Positions 8,952-18,345 of a stretch of DNA of 64,000 nt are shown piece after piece. The stretch spans positions 1 through 64,000 of the forward strand of contig NZ_DATCTF010000010.1 in assembly GCF_036568125.1 (NCBI RefSeq), read 5' to 3'. Made by a program: the position numbers and the translations under genes. The notes under the pieces were generated by a model. It made no database searches and had not been told where the DNA came from. It saw only the letters and a list, made by a program, of their open reading frames with translations. Every line of letters begins with the position of its first letter. Within the stretch, counting starts at the first letter, position 1. The DNA is from Magnetovibrio sp. (lineage in GTDB: Bacteria > Pseudomonadota > Alphaproteobacteria > Rhodospirillales > Magnetovibrionaceae).

Positions 8952-10228
8952 ACGACAAACCCCAAATCAACATCAGCAAGGAAACCCATCTGTTCCTGCT
9001 CACCCTGATCGGGGTGGTCGCCGCGTTTTTCATCTGGGCGATGATCGGGCGGTTGGATGTGGTCAGTTTCGCGGTCGGCAACGTGGTGCCGTCGTCGCAG
9101 GTTAAGACCGTGCAGCACCTTGAAGGCGGCATCGTCGCAGACATCATGGTGCGTGAAGGCGACCGGGTGCGCAAAGGCCAGCCCTTGCTGGCGCTGGAAT
9201 CGACGGCCAGCGGCGCGGATGTGCAGGAATTGAACGTGCGCATCGTTTCGCTGACCGCCGACGTCGCGCGCTTGGAAGCGGAAGTGCGCGGCGAAGACAT
9301 GGTCTTTCCCGATGGGTTCGAGCAAGAGCATCCCACGCTCGCGCAACAAACCAGGGCGATGTTCGACAACCGCCGCACCCAGTTCATCAACGACATGGCG
9401 ACCCAGGACGCCTTGATGAACCAGCGCTTGCGCGAAAGCGACGAGATCAAGGCGCGGTTGGCCAACACCCGTCAAAAGCTGAAATTGCTCAAAGAGCAAG
9501 TCGCCATCAGCGAAGAATTGCTCAAGGACGACCTGACCAACCGCATGTTGCATCTCAATCTGCTCAAAGAGGTGGCGAACCTTGACGGCATGATTTCCGA
9601 AGACAACGCGGCGCTCAATCGCCTCGCGTCGGCCTATGAGCAAGAACGCCTCAATAAGGAAAGCATCGAGGGGCGCTTTCGCATTCAGGCGCGCACAGAC
9701 TTAGATGAAAAGCGCCGATCCTTGGATGAATTTAAGAACCGCGTGCGCAAGTTCGAAGACAGTTTCAAGCGCAGCATCTTGGTTTCGCCGGTTGAAGGCG
9801 TGGTGATGACCCTACACGTGGTGACGCGCGGCGGCGTGATCCAACCGGGCAGCGCGGTGGTGGACATCGTGCCGGTCGGTGACGTCATGGTGGTCGAGGC
9901 CAAGCTGGCGCCACAAGACGTCGGTTATGTCCATGTCGGCCAAATTGCGCGGGTGCGTCTGGCGTCCGGCGACGGTGCGCGGTTCGACCCGTTGGAAGGT
10001 ACGGTATCGCACGTCAGCCCCGACACCGTCGAAACCAAAGACGGTACGACCTTTTACAAGGTGCGCATCAAAACAGACGTCGATTATTTCGAAAGCAAGG
10101 GCCAGCGCTATCAGCTGGTGCCGGGCGTACAGGTGATGTGTTCAATCGTCACAGGCACCCGTTCGGTGATGGAATACATCGCCTCGCCGTTCCTGGGCTC
10201 GTTCAAGACGGCGCTCCAGGAACGGTAG
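8948..10228 (+). CDS. HlyD-family type I secretion periplasmic adaptor
   Basis: 426 residues. One N-terminal membrane helix (about 16-34) is followed by a lipoyl/barrel half (VKTVQHLEGGIVADIMVREG), a long coiled-coil hairpin (about 100-270), and the second barrel half (ILVSPVEGVVMTLHVVTRGG) with a C-terminal beta domain. It links the inner-membrane ABC protein to the TolC-like duct. Translationally coupled to the ABC gene. Its last 26 bases overlap the 3' end of the convergent gene on the other strand. Confidence 0.92.
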   Translation: MNDKPQINISKETHLFLLTLIGVVAAFFIWAMIGRLDVVSFAVGNVVPSSQVKTVQHLEGGIVADIMVREGDRVRKGQPLLALESTASGADVQELNVRIVSLTADVARLEAEVRGEDMVFPDGFEQEHPTLAQQTRAMFDNRRTQFINDMATQDALMNQRLRESDEIKARLANTRQKLKLLKEQVAISEELLKDDLTNRMLHLNLLKEVANLDGMISEDNAALNRLASAYEQERLNKESIEGRFRIQARTDLDEKRRSLDEFKNRVRKFEDSFKRSILVSPVEGVVMTLHVVTRGGVIQPGSAVVDIVPVGDVMVVEAKLAPQDVGYVHVGQIARVRLASGDGARFDPLEGTVSHVSPDTVETKDGTTFYKVRIKTDVDYFESKGQRYQLVPGVQVMCSIVTGTRSVMEYIASPFLGSFKTALQER

Positions 10229-11723
10229 AGCAGCTTTCCGGCGTCAGCGGCAAACGGTGATAAACATCCCAATTCGCCCCCGCCAATCCCCAGTATTCTG
10301 ACGATCCAATCCAACCGTAAAGCACCGGCGAACTGTCTGTGTCCTCGCCGCCCAGGCACACCATCTTTTTCGCCGCGCCCGCACTGCGCATCACCAGAAC
10401 CAACCAGTCGGGATGCTCGCGCTTGACGTTTTTGGGCTGGCTGTACAGCATTTGTTTGTCCAACTGGCGCGTTTGCGCCAAATGATCGAAGACCATGGAA
10501 AAGCGAAAGGTGTGATCGCTGCCCACCGAAATGGTGTGGCCGGGATTGTTTTCGGTGATGAGATCGTAGACTTCGCCGTAGTTGCCGCGGCCGTTTTGGT
10601 GAAAGCGCGTCACGGCCCAGGCGTTGGCGCTGACCAGGGCGAGGATCGCCACTCCGGCGAAGACGCGTCCCGACCGCGCCCGACCGCGCAGTTCTCCGGC
10701 CAGATCGGCCAGCAACAGCGGCAAGAACGCTATCATGGCGATGAAATAGCGTCCAAAGGGCACATTGGGTTGGCCCAACGCCAGATAGAGCAAAGGCGTG
10801 CCGATGAACAGGGTGGCGTAAAGAACCGCCCGCGAGCGATGTTCCAGCAGCAGCCACGAAACGGCGCCGATGACCAAAATAACGAACAGGCCCGAGTGCA
10901 AGCCCGGCATGCCCGCACCGAAGCCGCCGGTGGTGAAGCGCACGATGGAATCCAGCGCACCGATGAAACAGCCTTCGTCCGGGCAATAGGCCGCGCCGCC
11001 GCCGTACCAGCCGCGCGTCAAATGATTGAGGCCGTAAATCACCCCTGCGCCGATCAGCGCCAAGCCGCCCGCCGCCGGCGCGCTGAAGCGCATGGTCGCA
11101 TGGACGGATGACCAAAAGCCGTGACCATCCTTGAGGCGCTTGAGGCCGAACGCGACGCTCATCATGAACGCGATGGGCAGGATGGAAAAATGCGAAAGTG
11201 CGCCCAAGGTGACCATAAGGCCGAACACCCACCGCGCCGGGCCGGTCGGGCTTTGCGCCCGGTCGACCGCGCCAAAGGCGATGTAGGCGAACAGGATCAT
11301 CAGGGCGTAGCCGCGCGCTTCCGATCCGAAATGCACCAGCGGGTAGAGCACCGCCGTCAGCAACATGGCGATCAGCATGCGCCCGCCGCCACCGCGTGCC
11401 ACGGCCCAACCGGCCGCGACGATCGACAGCGCGCCCGCGACGATCGACGCCAAGCGGTACACCCAAGGTTCGCGGCCTGGCCCAGCAAGGTACAGATACA
11501 AGGTGTTGAACGGGTGATTGTTGTCGTGGATGACGTTCCAAAACACTTCGTGCCACGCGCTCATGGTGGCGGCGTGATTGAGCGACCAGATTTCGTCCTG
11601 CCACAAATCGCCCTGTGCGCCTTGCACGCGCAAACCCACCCCCAGCGCGACGATCAACACCGCCAACACGACGTGGGCGGGGCGGAGCGGGTCGTTGATC
11701 TGGGCGCGATGGCCAAACGCCAT
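10203..11723 (-). CDS. Multi-spanning glycosyltransferase-like membrane protein (GT39/ArnT type)
   Basis: 506 residues with about ten hydrophobic helices. After the first helix comes the acidic DEIWSL motif in the first periplasmic loop, the position where GT-C enzymes of the PMT/ArnT type carry their catalytic Asp/Glu. The C-terminal third is soluble. Family knowledge: such enzymes transfer sugars from polyprenyl-phosphate carriers on the periplasmic face. Acceptor and donor cannot be told from sequence. Convergent with the HlyD-like gene, with a 26-base tail-to-tail overlap. Confidence 0.7.
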   Translation of the reverse strand: MAFGHRAQINDPLRPAHVVLAVLIVALGVGLRVQGAQGDLWQDEIWSLNHAATMSAWHEVFWNVIHDNNHPFNTLYLYLAGPGREPWVYRLASIVAGALSIVAAGWAVARGGGGRMLIAMLLTAVLYPLVHFGSEARGYALMILFAYIAFGAVDRAQSPTGPARWVFGLMVTLGALSHFSILPIAFMMSVAFGLKRLKDGHGFWSSVHATMRFSAPAAGGLALIGAGVIYGLNHLTRGWYGGGAAYCPDEGCFIGALDSIVRFTTGGFGAGMPGLHSGLFVILVIGAVSWLLLEHRSRAVLYATLFIGTPLLYLALGQPNVPFGRYFIAMIAFLPLLLADLAGELRGRARSGRVFAGVAILALVSANAWAVTRFHQNGRGNYGEVYDLITENNPGHTISVGSDHTFRFSMVFDHLAQTRQLDKQMLYSQPKNVKREHPDWLVLVMRSAGAAKKMVCLGGEDTDSSPVLYGWIGSSEYWGLAGANWDVYHRLPLTPESCSTVPGAPS

Positions 11724-11792
11724 GGGTGGCTTCCTCAGGTTGCTGCTGACAGGGAAGCGGAAGGACGCACGAAAATCAAGGCCTATAAGGTG

Positions 11793-12446
11793 TTAGCCCT
11801 TCAAGGCCCGGTCGCCGACGAACGGGTTGGTGGCGCGTTCCTCGCCAAATGTGCTGGTCGGGCCGTGGCCGGGCACGAACGCAACATCGTCGCCCAACGG
11901 CCACAACTTGGTGGTGATCGACGTGATCAGCGTGTCGAGATCGCCGCGCGGAAAATCGGTGCGCCCGATGGATCCTTTGAACAACACGTCGCCGACTTGC
12001 GCGACTTGGGCCTCGGCATTGTAAAAAACGATGTGCCCAGGGGTGTGACCGGGGGTGTGCAGCACGTCGAGGGTGAGATTGCCGAACTCAACCGTGTCGC
12101 CGTCGTTCAGCCACATGTTGCCGCTGATGTCGCGCCCGCCGCCGAGGCCGAATTTCTGCCCGCCTTCAACCACCTTGGTGGTGATGAATTCGTCGTCCTT
12201 GTGCGGGCCGACGATCGGCGCGCCGGTGCGTTCCGCCAAATCCATCGCGCCGCCGACATGATCGAAATGACCATGGGTGAGCAGAGCCTTGACCAGCGTG
12301 AAACCAAGCTCGGCGATGGCGTCTTGAACCGCATCGATGTCCCCGCCGGGATCGATGGCGACGCCCTGCATGGTGTCCGTGCACCACATCAGGGTGCAGT
12401 TCTGCTGCAGCGGCGTGACGGGGATGATCGCGACTTTCAGGGGCAT
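11793..12446 (-). CDS. MBL-fold metallo-hydrolase (glyoxalase II-like)
   Basis: 217 residues from the chosen start. The metal-binding motif THGHFDHVGG is present, with later ligands in HTPGHTPGH and FVPGHG, so the binuclear zinc site looks complete. Family knowledge: this subgroup hydrolyses thioesters such as S-lactoylglutathione or acts on related small substrates. I chose the ATG at 12446 because CTGAGGAAA precedes it at good spacing and relatives begin MPLKV-like; an upstream ATG at 12473 lacks a ribosome-binding site. Confidence 0.85.
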   Translation of the reverse strand: MPLKVAIIPVTPLQQNCTLMWCTDTMQGVAIDPGGDIDAVQDAIAELGFTLVKALLTHGHFDHVGGAMDLAERTGAPIVGPHKDDEFITTKVVEGGQKFGLGGGRDISGNMWLNDGDTVEFGNLTLDVLHTPGHTPGHIVFYNAEAQVAQVGDVLFKGSIGRTDFPRGDLDTLITSITTKLWPLGDDVAFVPGHGPTSTFGEERATNPFVGDRALKG

Positions 12447-12484
12447 GTCGGTTTCCTCAGGTGTCTTGATCATTCTGTATATGT

Positions 12485-12922
12485 CTACCGTAGAGGCTTT
12501 GCATCTTTCGAATTCACTTCATACGAATAACCATTGTGTTCGTCATTTTGGATATGCCCCAGAAGCAAGAGCGCAATGATGTTTCCGGCGATAATTCCGG
12601 TGAAAACCGTATGTTCTTTGAGCTTTTCCGCCGATAGCAGGCTTGTCGGTTGGTTCTTGACGTCCTTGATCAGCTCTTCCGTCATATCAACAAGGTGTTC
12701 TATTGATAATTCGCCTTCGGTGACCTTCCGGTAGCCGACGTGTCCGGTGACTTCCGCCACCTTCACAGTCGTTTTGATGAGGTGTGGATCAACCACACCG
12801 GCGGTCAGGTGGATATTGATCCCTTCAGGCTGATCGTCCTTATAGAAGTATGCCGCGCTGATAACGTGCTGACTAAATTTGGTGTTGTATTCTTCTAGGT
12901 ATTGATCCGAGTACTTGTCCAT
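12485..12922 (-). CDS. Hypothetical protein with one membrane segment
   Basis: 145 residues, family not recognised. The soluble N-terminal part is rich in charged residues. A hydrophobic stretch near 108-122 (TGIIAGNIIALLLLG) could be a membrane helix. The ATG at 12922 is preceded by a purine-rich AGGACATATCCCA. It sits between the MBL hydrolase and rimO, all on the minus strand but with gaps, so co-transcription is not certain. Confidence 0.55.
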   Translation of the reverse strand: MDKYSDQYLEEYNTKFSQHVISAAYFYKDDQPEGINIHLTAGVVDPHLIKTTVKVAEVTGHVGYRKVTEGELSIEHLVDMTEELIKDVKNQPTSLLSAEKLKEHTVFTGIIAGNIIALLLLGHIQNDEHNGYSYEVNSKDAKPLR

Positions 12923-13004
12923 TGGGATATGTCCTAAAACTTTGAGGTCTGTCGTGCCTGCTGTGTCAAATCGCAGGCCCTAACGGTGTGACCGGCCTAG
13001 GCGC

Positions 13005-14324
13005 TCACTCGACCTCAGCCCACAAATCGTAGGTGCCCGACTTGGTGATGGTGGCTTTGACCATATCGCCGGGTTTGAGGTCGATCGCGCCGTCGAGGTA
13101 GACGTTGCCGTCGATCTCAGGGCTGTCGGCGTAGGTGCGACCGACCGCGCCGGTGTCGTTGACGTCGTCGATCAACACCTGCATGGATTGGCCGATGCGG
13201 TCGAGCAGTTTGCGCTCCGATATGTCTTGGGACAGTTCCATGAACCGTTCCCAGCGCGACAGCTTGTCGTCGGCATCGACATGGTCGGGCAGATCGTTGG
13301 CTTGTGCGCCTTGGATGTTTTCGTACTGAAAACAGCCGACCCGGTCCAACTGTGCGTCTTCCAGGAAGTTGAGCAGGGTTTCGAAATCTTCTTCCGTCTC
13401 GCCGGGGAAGCCGACGATGAAGGTCGAGCGGATGGCGATTTCGGGGCAGATTTCGCGCCACTTTTGAATGCGTTCGAGGGTCTTTTCCTGGTGCGCGGGG
13501 CGGCGCATGGCTTTGAGCACGTTCGGGCTGGCGTGTTGGAACGGGATGTCCAGATATGGCAGGATTTTGCCGTCCGCCATCAATTCGATCACGCTGTCCA
13601 CATGGGGGTAGGGGTAGACGTAATGCAGCCGCACCCACGCGCCCAGATCGCCGAGCGCATTGGCGAGATCATACATGTTGCTTTTGACCGGATGGCCGCG
13701 CCAGTCGTTTGCGACGTAGTTGAGGTCCAGTCCGTAGGCGCTGGTGTCTTGGGAAATCACCAGCAGTTCCTTGACGCCGCTTTCCACCAGGCGTTCGGCC
13801 TCGCGCAGCACATCGCCGACCGGGCGGCTGTCGAGCTTGCCGCGGATGTCGGGGATGATGCAGAACTTGCAGCTGTGATTGCAGCCCTCCGAAATTTTCA
13901 GATACGAATAATGGCGCGGGGTCAGCTTCATGCCTTCCGGCCCGATCAGGTCGATGAACGGGTCGTGCAGCGGCGGGATGGCGTCGTGCACGGCGTTGAC
14001 GACCTGTTCGTACTGATGCGGTCCGGTGACCGACAGAACGCCCGGCGCGACTTCGCGGATCGCGCCTTCGTCGATGCCGAGACACCCGGTCACGATCACC
14101 CGGCCGTTTTCGGCCATGGCTTCTTGAATGGCTTCCAGGCTTTCCTGGCGCGCGCTGTCGATGAAGCCGCAGGTATTGACCAGCACCACGTCCGCGTCGT
14201 CGTAGGTTTCAGAGATCAGATAGCCCTCGGCGCCCAGCTTGGTGAGGATTCGTTCCGAATCGACCAACGCCTTGGGACAACCCAGCGAAATGATACCGAT
14301 CTTGGGGGGCGTTTTTTTATCCAT
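13005..14324 (-). CDS. rimO: Ribosomal protein S12 methylthiotransferase RimO
   Basis: 439 residues with the MTTase layout. The N-terminal UPF0004 domain starts [15 protein letters not shown] and carries NTCGF and VTGCLG, the three cysteines of the first Fe-S cluster. The radical-SAM core has [11 protein letters not shown] (CxxxCxxC), and a C-terminal TRAM domain follows. The enzyme adds a methylthio group to an aspartate of ribosomal protein S12. I start at 14324 ([10 protein letters not shown]); the open frame runs 23 codons further upstream but that part has no family similarity. Confidence 0.93.
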   Translation of the reverse strand: MDKKTPPKIGIISLGCPKALVDSERILTKLGAEGYLISETYDDADVVLVNTCGFIDSARQESLEAIQEAMAENGRVIVTGCLGIDEGAIREVAPGVLSVTGPHQYEQVVNAVHDAIPPLHDPFIDLIGPEGMKLTPRHYSYLKISEGCNHSCKFCIIPDIRGKLDSRPVGDVLREAERLVESGVKELLVISQDTSAYGLDLNYVANDWRGHPVKSNMYDLANALGDLGAWVRLHYVYPYPHVDSVIELMADGKILPYLDIPFQHASPNVLKAMRRPAHQEKTLERIQKWREICPEIAIRSTFIVGFPGETEEDFETLLNFLEDAQLDRVGCFQYENIQGAQANDLPDHVDADDKLSRWERFMELSQDISERKLLDRIGQSMQVLIDDVNDTGAVGRTYADSPEIDGNVYLDGAIDLKPGDMVKATITKSGTYDLWAEVE

Positions 14325-14483
14325 TGAGACTATATATGGCGATCGTATGCCCCTGTAAACAGCGCTTAAGGTTGTTTTTCGTTGACCCTGCAATGCGTTC
14401 GATGCGTAATTTTCCGGTCATCCGAGGCTGGAGAGGGAGCGGTCGGTGACGACGCATCCATCTGGGGAAAAAGGATCACGTTC

Positions 14484-15779
14484 ATGAATTGGCTCGATCA
14501 ATACTTTGGCGTCACCGCCAAGGGCAGCACCTTGCGTACGGAATTTCTGGCCGGTTTCGCCACCTTCTTGACCATGGCCTACATCATCGTGGTCAACCCC
14601 GCGATCCTGTCCAACGGCGGATTGGATTTCGGTTCGGTGTTCGTCGCGACCATCATCGCGGCGATGGTCGGGTCTTCGATCATGGGCTTTTGGGCCAACT
14701 GGCCGGTGGCGCTGGCACCCGGCATGGGGCTCAACGCGTTCTTCACCTTCGGCGTCGTGCTGGGGATGAAGCAGCCCTGGGAAGTGGCGCTGGGCGCGGT
14801 GTTCATCAGCGGCGTGCTGTTTTTGATCTTGAGCCTCACGGGCCTGCGCGAATGGGTGATCAATTCCATTCCCAAATCGTTGAAGCTTGGCATCGGCGCG
14901 GGCATCGGCATGTTTCTGGCCATCATCGGCCTGAAAAACGCCGGTGTGGTGGTCGATCATCAAGCGACCTTGGTGGGCTTGGGTGAATTCACCAGCCTGC
15001 CGGTTCTGTTGTTCCTGGCTGGTTTCGCGATCATGGTGGTGCTGGATAAATTGCGCGTACCGGGCGGCATCGTCATCGGCATCATCGCGGTCAGCATCGT
15101 CGGTTGGGCCACCGGCACGACGGAACTGGCGGGCGTGGTCGGTTCGGTGCCCAGTTTGGAACCGACGCTGTTCAAGCTCGATATTCAAGGCGCGCTGACC
15201 GCTACCATGATCGGTGTGGTGTTCGCGTTTCTGTTTGTGGACTTTTTCGACACCGCCGGTACGCTGACCAGCGTCGCCAACATCGCGGGCAAAATCGACG
15301 CCGACGGCAAGATCGAAAACATCGGCCGCGCGGTGATCAGCGATTCCGTGGCGACCATCGTCGGTTCGCTGTTCGGCACCTCCAACACCACCTCCTATAT
15401 CGAAAGCGCCGCGGGCATCAAGGAAGGCGGGCGCACCGGCCTGACGGCGGTGGTCGTGGCGGTGTTTTTCCTGCTGTGCCTGGGCTTCGCGCCGCTGGCG
15501 AAAAGCATTCCGGCCTACGCCACCGGGGCGGCGCTGGTGTTCGTCGCCACGCATTTCATGCGCAACATGCTGGATATCAACTGGGACGACGTGACCGAGT
15601 ACGCGCCGGCCGTGCTGGCCGCGATCTTGATGCCGCTGACGTTTTCCATCGCCAACGGCATCGCTATCGGCTTCATCACCTACGCGGTGGTGAAGATCGC
15701 CAGCGGGCGCATGGCGGATGCCAACCCCGCCGTGTTGCTGGTGGCGGTGCTGGGCGTTCTGCACTACGTGTACGGCTGA
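14484..15779 (+). CDS. NCS2-family purine permease (adenine/guanine/hypoxanthine type)
   Basis: 431 residues, strongly hydrophobic, with roughly 12-14 membrane segments. Family landmarks: the start RTEFLAGFATFLTMAYIIVVNP, the conserved APGMGLNAFF, DFFDTAGTL, and GTSNTTSYIES in the substrate region. This is the PbuG/AdeP-type subgroup of proton-coupled purine transporters. The ATG at 14484 is preceded by AAAAAGGATCA; the open frame extends upstream to 14382 without family similarity. The next gene is a phosphoribosyltransferase five bases later, so uptake and salvage appear to be one operon. Confidence 0.92.
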   Translation: MNWLDQYFGVTAKGSTLRTEFLAGFATFLTMAYIIVVNPAILSNGGLDFGSVFVATIIAAMVGSSIMGFWANWPVALAPGMGLNAFFTFGVVLGMKQPWEVALGAVFISGVLFLILSLTGLREWVINSIPKSLKLGIGAGIGMFLAIIGLKNAGVVVDHQATLVGLGEFTSLPVLLFLAGFAIMVVLDKLRVPGGIVIGIIAVSIVGWATGTTELAGVVGSVPSLEPTLFKLDIQGALTATMIGVVFAFLFVDFFDTAGTLTSVANIAGKIDADGKIENIGRAVISDSVATIVGSLFGTSNTTSYIESAAGIKEGGRTGLTAVVVAVFFLLCLGFAPLAKSIPAYATGAALVFVATHFMRNMLDINWDDVTEYAPAVLAAILMPLTFSIANGIAIGFITYAVVKIASGRMADANPAVLLVAVLGVLHYVYG

Positions 15780-15783
15780 GCGC

Positions 15784-16332
15784 ATGAGCGATAAAATCTT
15801 CATCACGGCGAACGAGTTGCTCGATGATTCCTTCCGGCTCGCCCACCAGATCCTCGACGACGGCTTCATGCCCAACTACATCGTCGCGATCTGGCGGGGC
15901 GGGACCCCGGTGGGCATCGCGGTGCAGGAGTTGTTGGAACATCGCGGCATCACCACCGATCACATCGCCATCCGCACCTCGTCGTACACCGGGATTTGGC
16001 AGCAAAACGACGAAATCCGCGTGCACGGATTGCATTACATCGTTGAAAACGCCAACGCCGAAGACAGCCTGCTGATCGTCGATGACACCTTCGATTCCGG
16101 GCGCAGCGTTGATGCGGTGATCCGCAGGATCCGGGAGCTGTCGCGCGCCAACACGCCCGGCACCATCAAAGTCGCGACGATTTACTACAAACCGACCAAG
16201 CGCAAAGTCGATTTCGAACCCGATTACTACGTTCATCAAACCGACAAGTGGCTGGTGTTTCCCCACGAACTGCAAGGGCTCAGCGATGAGGAAATCGCCG
16301 CCCATAAGCCCATTGCGCACTCGCCCAAATAG
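15784..16332 (+). CDS. Purine phosphoribosyltransferase (probable hypoxanthine/guanine type)
   Basis: 182 residues. The PRPP-binding loop is LLIVDDTFDSGRSVD and the early loop is IWRGGTPVG, both typical of type I PRTases. A base plus PRPP gives a nucleotide and pyrophosphate. The start is ATG 15784, four bases after the permease stop. Adjacent to the purine permease, so hypoxanthine, guanine or xanthine is the likely substrate, although specificity cannot be read directly. Confidence 0.82.
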   Translation: MSDKIFITANELLDDSFRLAHQILDDGFMPNYIVAIWRGGTPVGIAVQELLEHRGITTDHIAIRTSSYTGIWQQNDEIRVHGLHYIVENANAEDSLLIVDDTFDSGRSVDAVIRRIRELSRANTPGTIKVATIYYKPTKRKVDFEPDYYVHQTDKWLVFPHELQGLSDEEIAAHKPIAHSPK

Positions 16333-16378
16333 CCCCCACTTGTGTTATCATATGCGCATACGCGGATGAGGGCGCTGC

Positions 16379-16909
16379 ATGGGCAAGATGCTGAATTTGT
16401 TGAAAGATGGTGACGGCCGCACCACCGGGCAGGTAGGCGCGGCGGTGCGTCTGGCGGTCGGCAACCCCGGCTACATCAACGAACTGGTGGACCTGATGTC
16501 GTACGCCAACCCGGCGGTGCGCATGCGTGCGGCGGACGCCTTGGAAAAGGCCACGGTGCAGCACGCCGAGCTGTTGGCGCGTCACAAGGACTTTCTCCTC
16601 GATTTAATTGAGGTCGCAACCCAGAACGAGGTGCGGTGGCATCTGGCGCAGTTGGTCACGCGCTTGGAGCTGGAAAGCGACGAGATCGACGATTTGGCGC
16701 GCATTTTCACCAAATGGTTCGAACGCGCCGACAGCCGCATCGTGCGCACCTCGGCGCTGCAAGGCATGGCCGAGTTGGCGCACAAGGATGCCAGCTTGAT
16801 CGACGTCGCACTGAAAATGACTGAAACGGCGCTCGTCAGCCCTATTGCGGCGCTCAAAGCCCGCGCACGCAAGCTCAAGGGCCCTTTGGAGCGTCTCAAA
16901 GCCGATTAA
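16379..16909 (+). CDS. HEAT-like helical repeat protein, unknown role
   Basis: 176 residues, almost all helical. Repeating segments fit HEAT/armadillo-like repeats (NPAVRMRAADALEKA, NEVRWHLAQLVTRLEL, SRIVRTSALQGMAELA). No catalytic motif is seen. Such folds usually bind protein partners. It follows the phosphoribosyltransferase by 46 bases on the same strand. Confidence 0.65.
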   Translation: MGKMLNLLKDGDGRTTGQVGAAVRLAVGNPGYINELVDLMSYANPAVRMRAADALEKATVQHAELLARHKDFLLDLIEVATQNEVRWHLAQLVTRLELESDEIDDLARIFTKWFERADSRIVRTSALQGMAELAHKDASLIDVALKMTETALVSPIAALKARARKLKGPLERLKAD

Positions 16910-16973
16910 ACCTTGATTAGCCTTTGATTACGGAAGGCCGCTCGGATACAAATAGCCCCCTTATTGGACAACG

Positions 16974-18326
16974 ATGGATCGGACACCTCCCATGAGCGGC
17001 AAAAACGACATCTACAAACCGCGCCCCATTTCCGGCTTTTTGGAATGGCTGCCCGAGGTGCGCTTGGTCGAACAGCGCTGGCTGGATCAGATCCGCGCCG
17101 CGTTCGAACAATACGGTTTTTGTTCCATCGAAACGCCGTCGGTCGAAGAAATCGACGTGCTCGCCGCCAAGGGTGGCGACGCGGACAAGGAAATCTATGG
17201 TTTGCGCCGCTTGGCGGCCGAGCCCGGCGAAGACGATACAGCCAGCGGCGGCGGCCGCCTGGCGCTGCATTACGACCTGACCGTACCGATGGCGCGTTAC
17301 GTCGCCCAGCACTTCGGCGATCTGGTGTTTCCGTTCAAACGGTATCAGATGCAGCGTTGTTGGCGCGGCGAACGCCCGCAGGAAGGCCGTTTGCGCGAAT
17401 TTTACCAATGCGACATCGACGTCATCGACATGGACGAGGTCTCGTTGCACTTCGACGCCGAAATCCCGGCGATGACCTTGGACGTGCTGTCGCGCCTCGA
17501 CGTCGGTCCGGTGCGTCTGCACATCAACAACCGCAAGATCCTGCAAGGCTTCTATCAGGGGCTGGGCATCGAAGACGTGGTGAACGCCATCCGCATCGCC
17601 GACAAGCTCGACAAGATCGGTCACGACGGCGTGATCCAAGGATTGACCGAAGAGCTCGGCCTCGCCCCGTCGGTGGCGAGCAAATGCGTCGAACTGGCCT
17701 CGATCAAAACCGCCGACACGGGGTTCGCCGATGAAGTGCGCGCATTCGGCATCGACAACGAATTGCTGGAAGCGGGGCTGGAAGAACTGACCTTCGTGAT
17801 GTTGGAACTGGCGCACCTGGAAAAAGGCACCGTTGTCGCCGACATGTCCATCGCGCGTGGCTTCGACTATTACACAGGCACCGTTTACGAGGGGAAACTG
17901 GTCGATTATCCCGATTTCCCGACCGTGTGCGCAGGCGGGCGCTACGACAATCTGGTGGGTTCGTACTCGCGCCAGAAGTTGCCGGGGGTGGGCATCTCCA
18001 TCGGCTTTTCGCGGATCTTTTCCAAGCTGGTCAAGGAAGGCCGCATCGAGGTCGGCGCAAAATGCCCGACCGACGTGATGGTCGCGTGCCTGCCGGGATC
18101 GTCACGTACAGACCTGGGCGTAACGTCCCGCAAACTGCGCGAACGCGGCTTCAAGGTCGAAATGTATCACGAGGCCAAATCGCTCAAGGCGCAGATGAAA
18201 TACGCCTCGCGCAAAGGCATCCCTTATGTGTGGTTTCCCGCCAACGCGGAGCAGGAAAACCACGAAGTCAAAGACATGATCAACGGCGAACAGTCGGTGG
18301 TCGATATCGACACCTGGACGCCTTAA
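16974..18326 (+). CDS. hisS: Histidyl-tRNA synthetase
   Basis: 450 residues with class II synthetase motifs. Motif 2 is KRYQMQRCWRGERPQEGRLREFYQCD. The histidine-specific motifs LDVGPVRLHINN, RGFDYYTGTVYEG and AGGRYDNLVG are all present, and a C-terminal anticodon-binding domain follows. It charges tRNA-His. Start choice is uncertain: ATG 16974 or ATG 16992 (MSGKND), neither with a strong ribosome-binding site. Confidence 0.92.
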   Translation: MDRTPPMSGKNDIYKPRPISGFLEWLPEVRLVEQRWLDQIRAAFEQYGFCSIETPSVEEIDVLAAKGGDADKEIYGLRRLAAEPGEDDTASGGGRLALHYDLTVPMARYVAQHFGDLVFPFKRYQMQRCWRGERPQEGRLREFYQCDIDVIDMDEVSLHFDAEIPAMTLDVLSRLDVGPVRLHINNRKILQGFYQGLGIEDVVNAIRIADKLDKIGHDGVIQGLTEELGLAPSVASKCVELASIKTADTGFADEVRAFGIDNELLEAGLEELTFVMLELAHLEKGTVVADMSIARGFDYYTGTVYEGKLVDYPDFPTVCAGGRYDNLVGSYSRQKLPGVGISIGFSRIFSKLVKEGRIEVGAKCPTDVMVACLPGSSRTDLGVTSRKLRERGFKVEMYHEAKSLKAQMKYASRKGIPYVWFPANAEQENHEVKDMINGEQSVVDIDTWTP

Positions 18327-18345
18327 ATCTGGAATGCCTTCAGAT

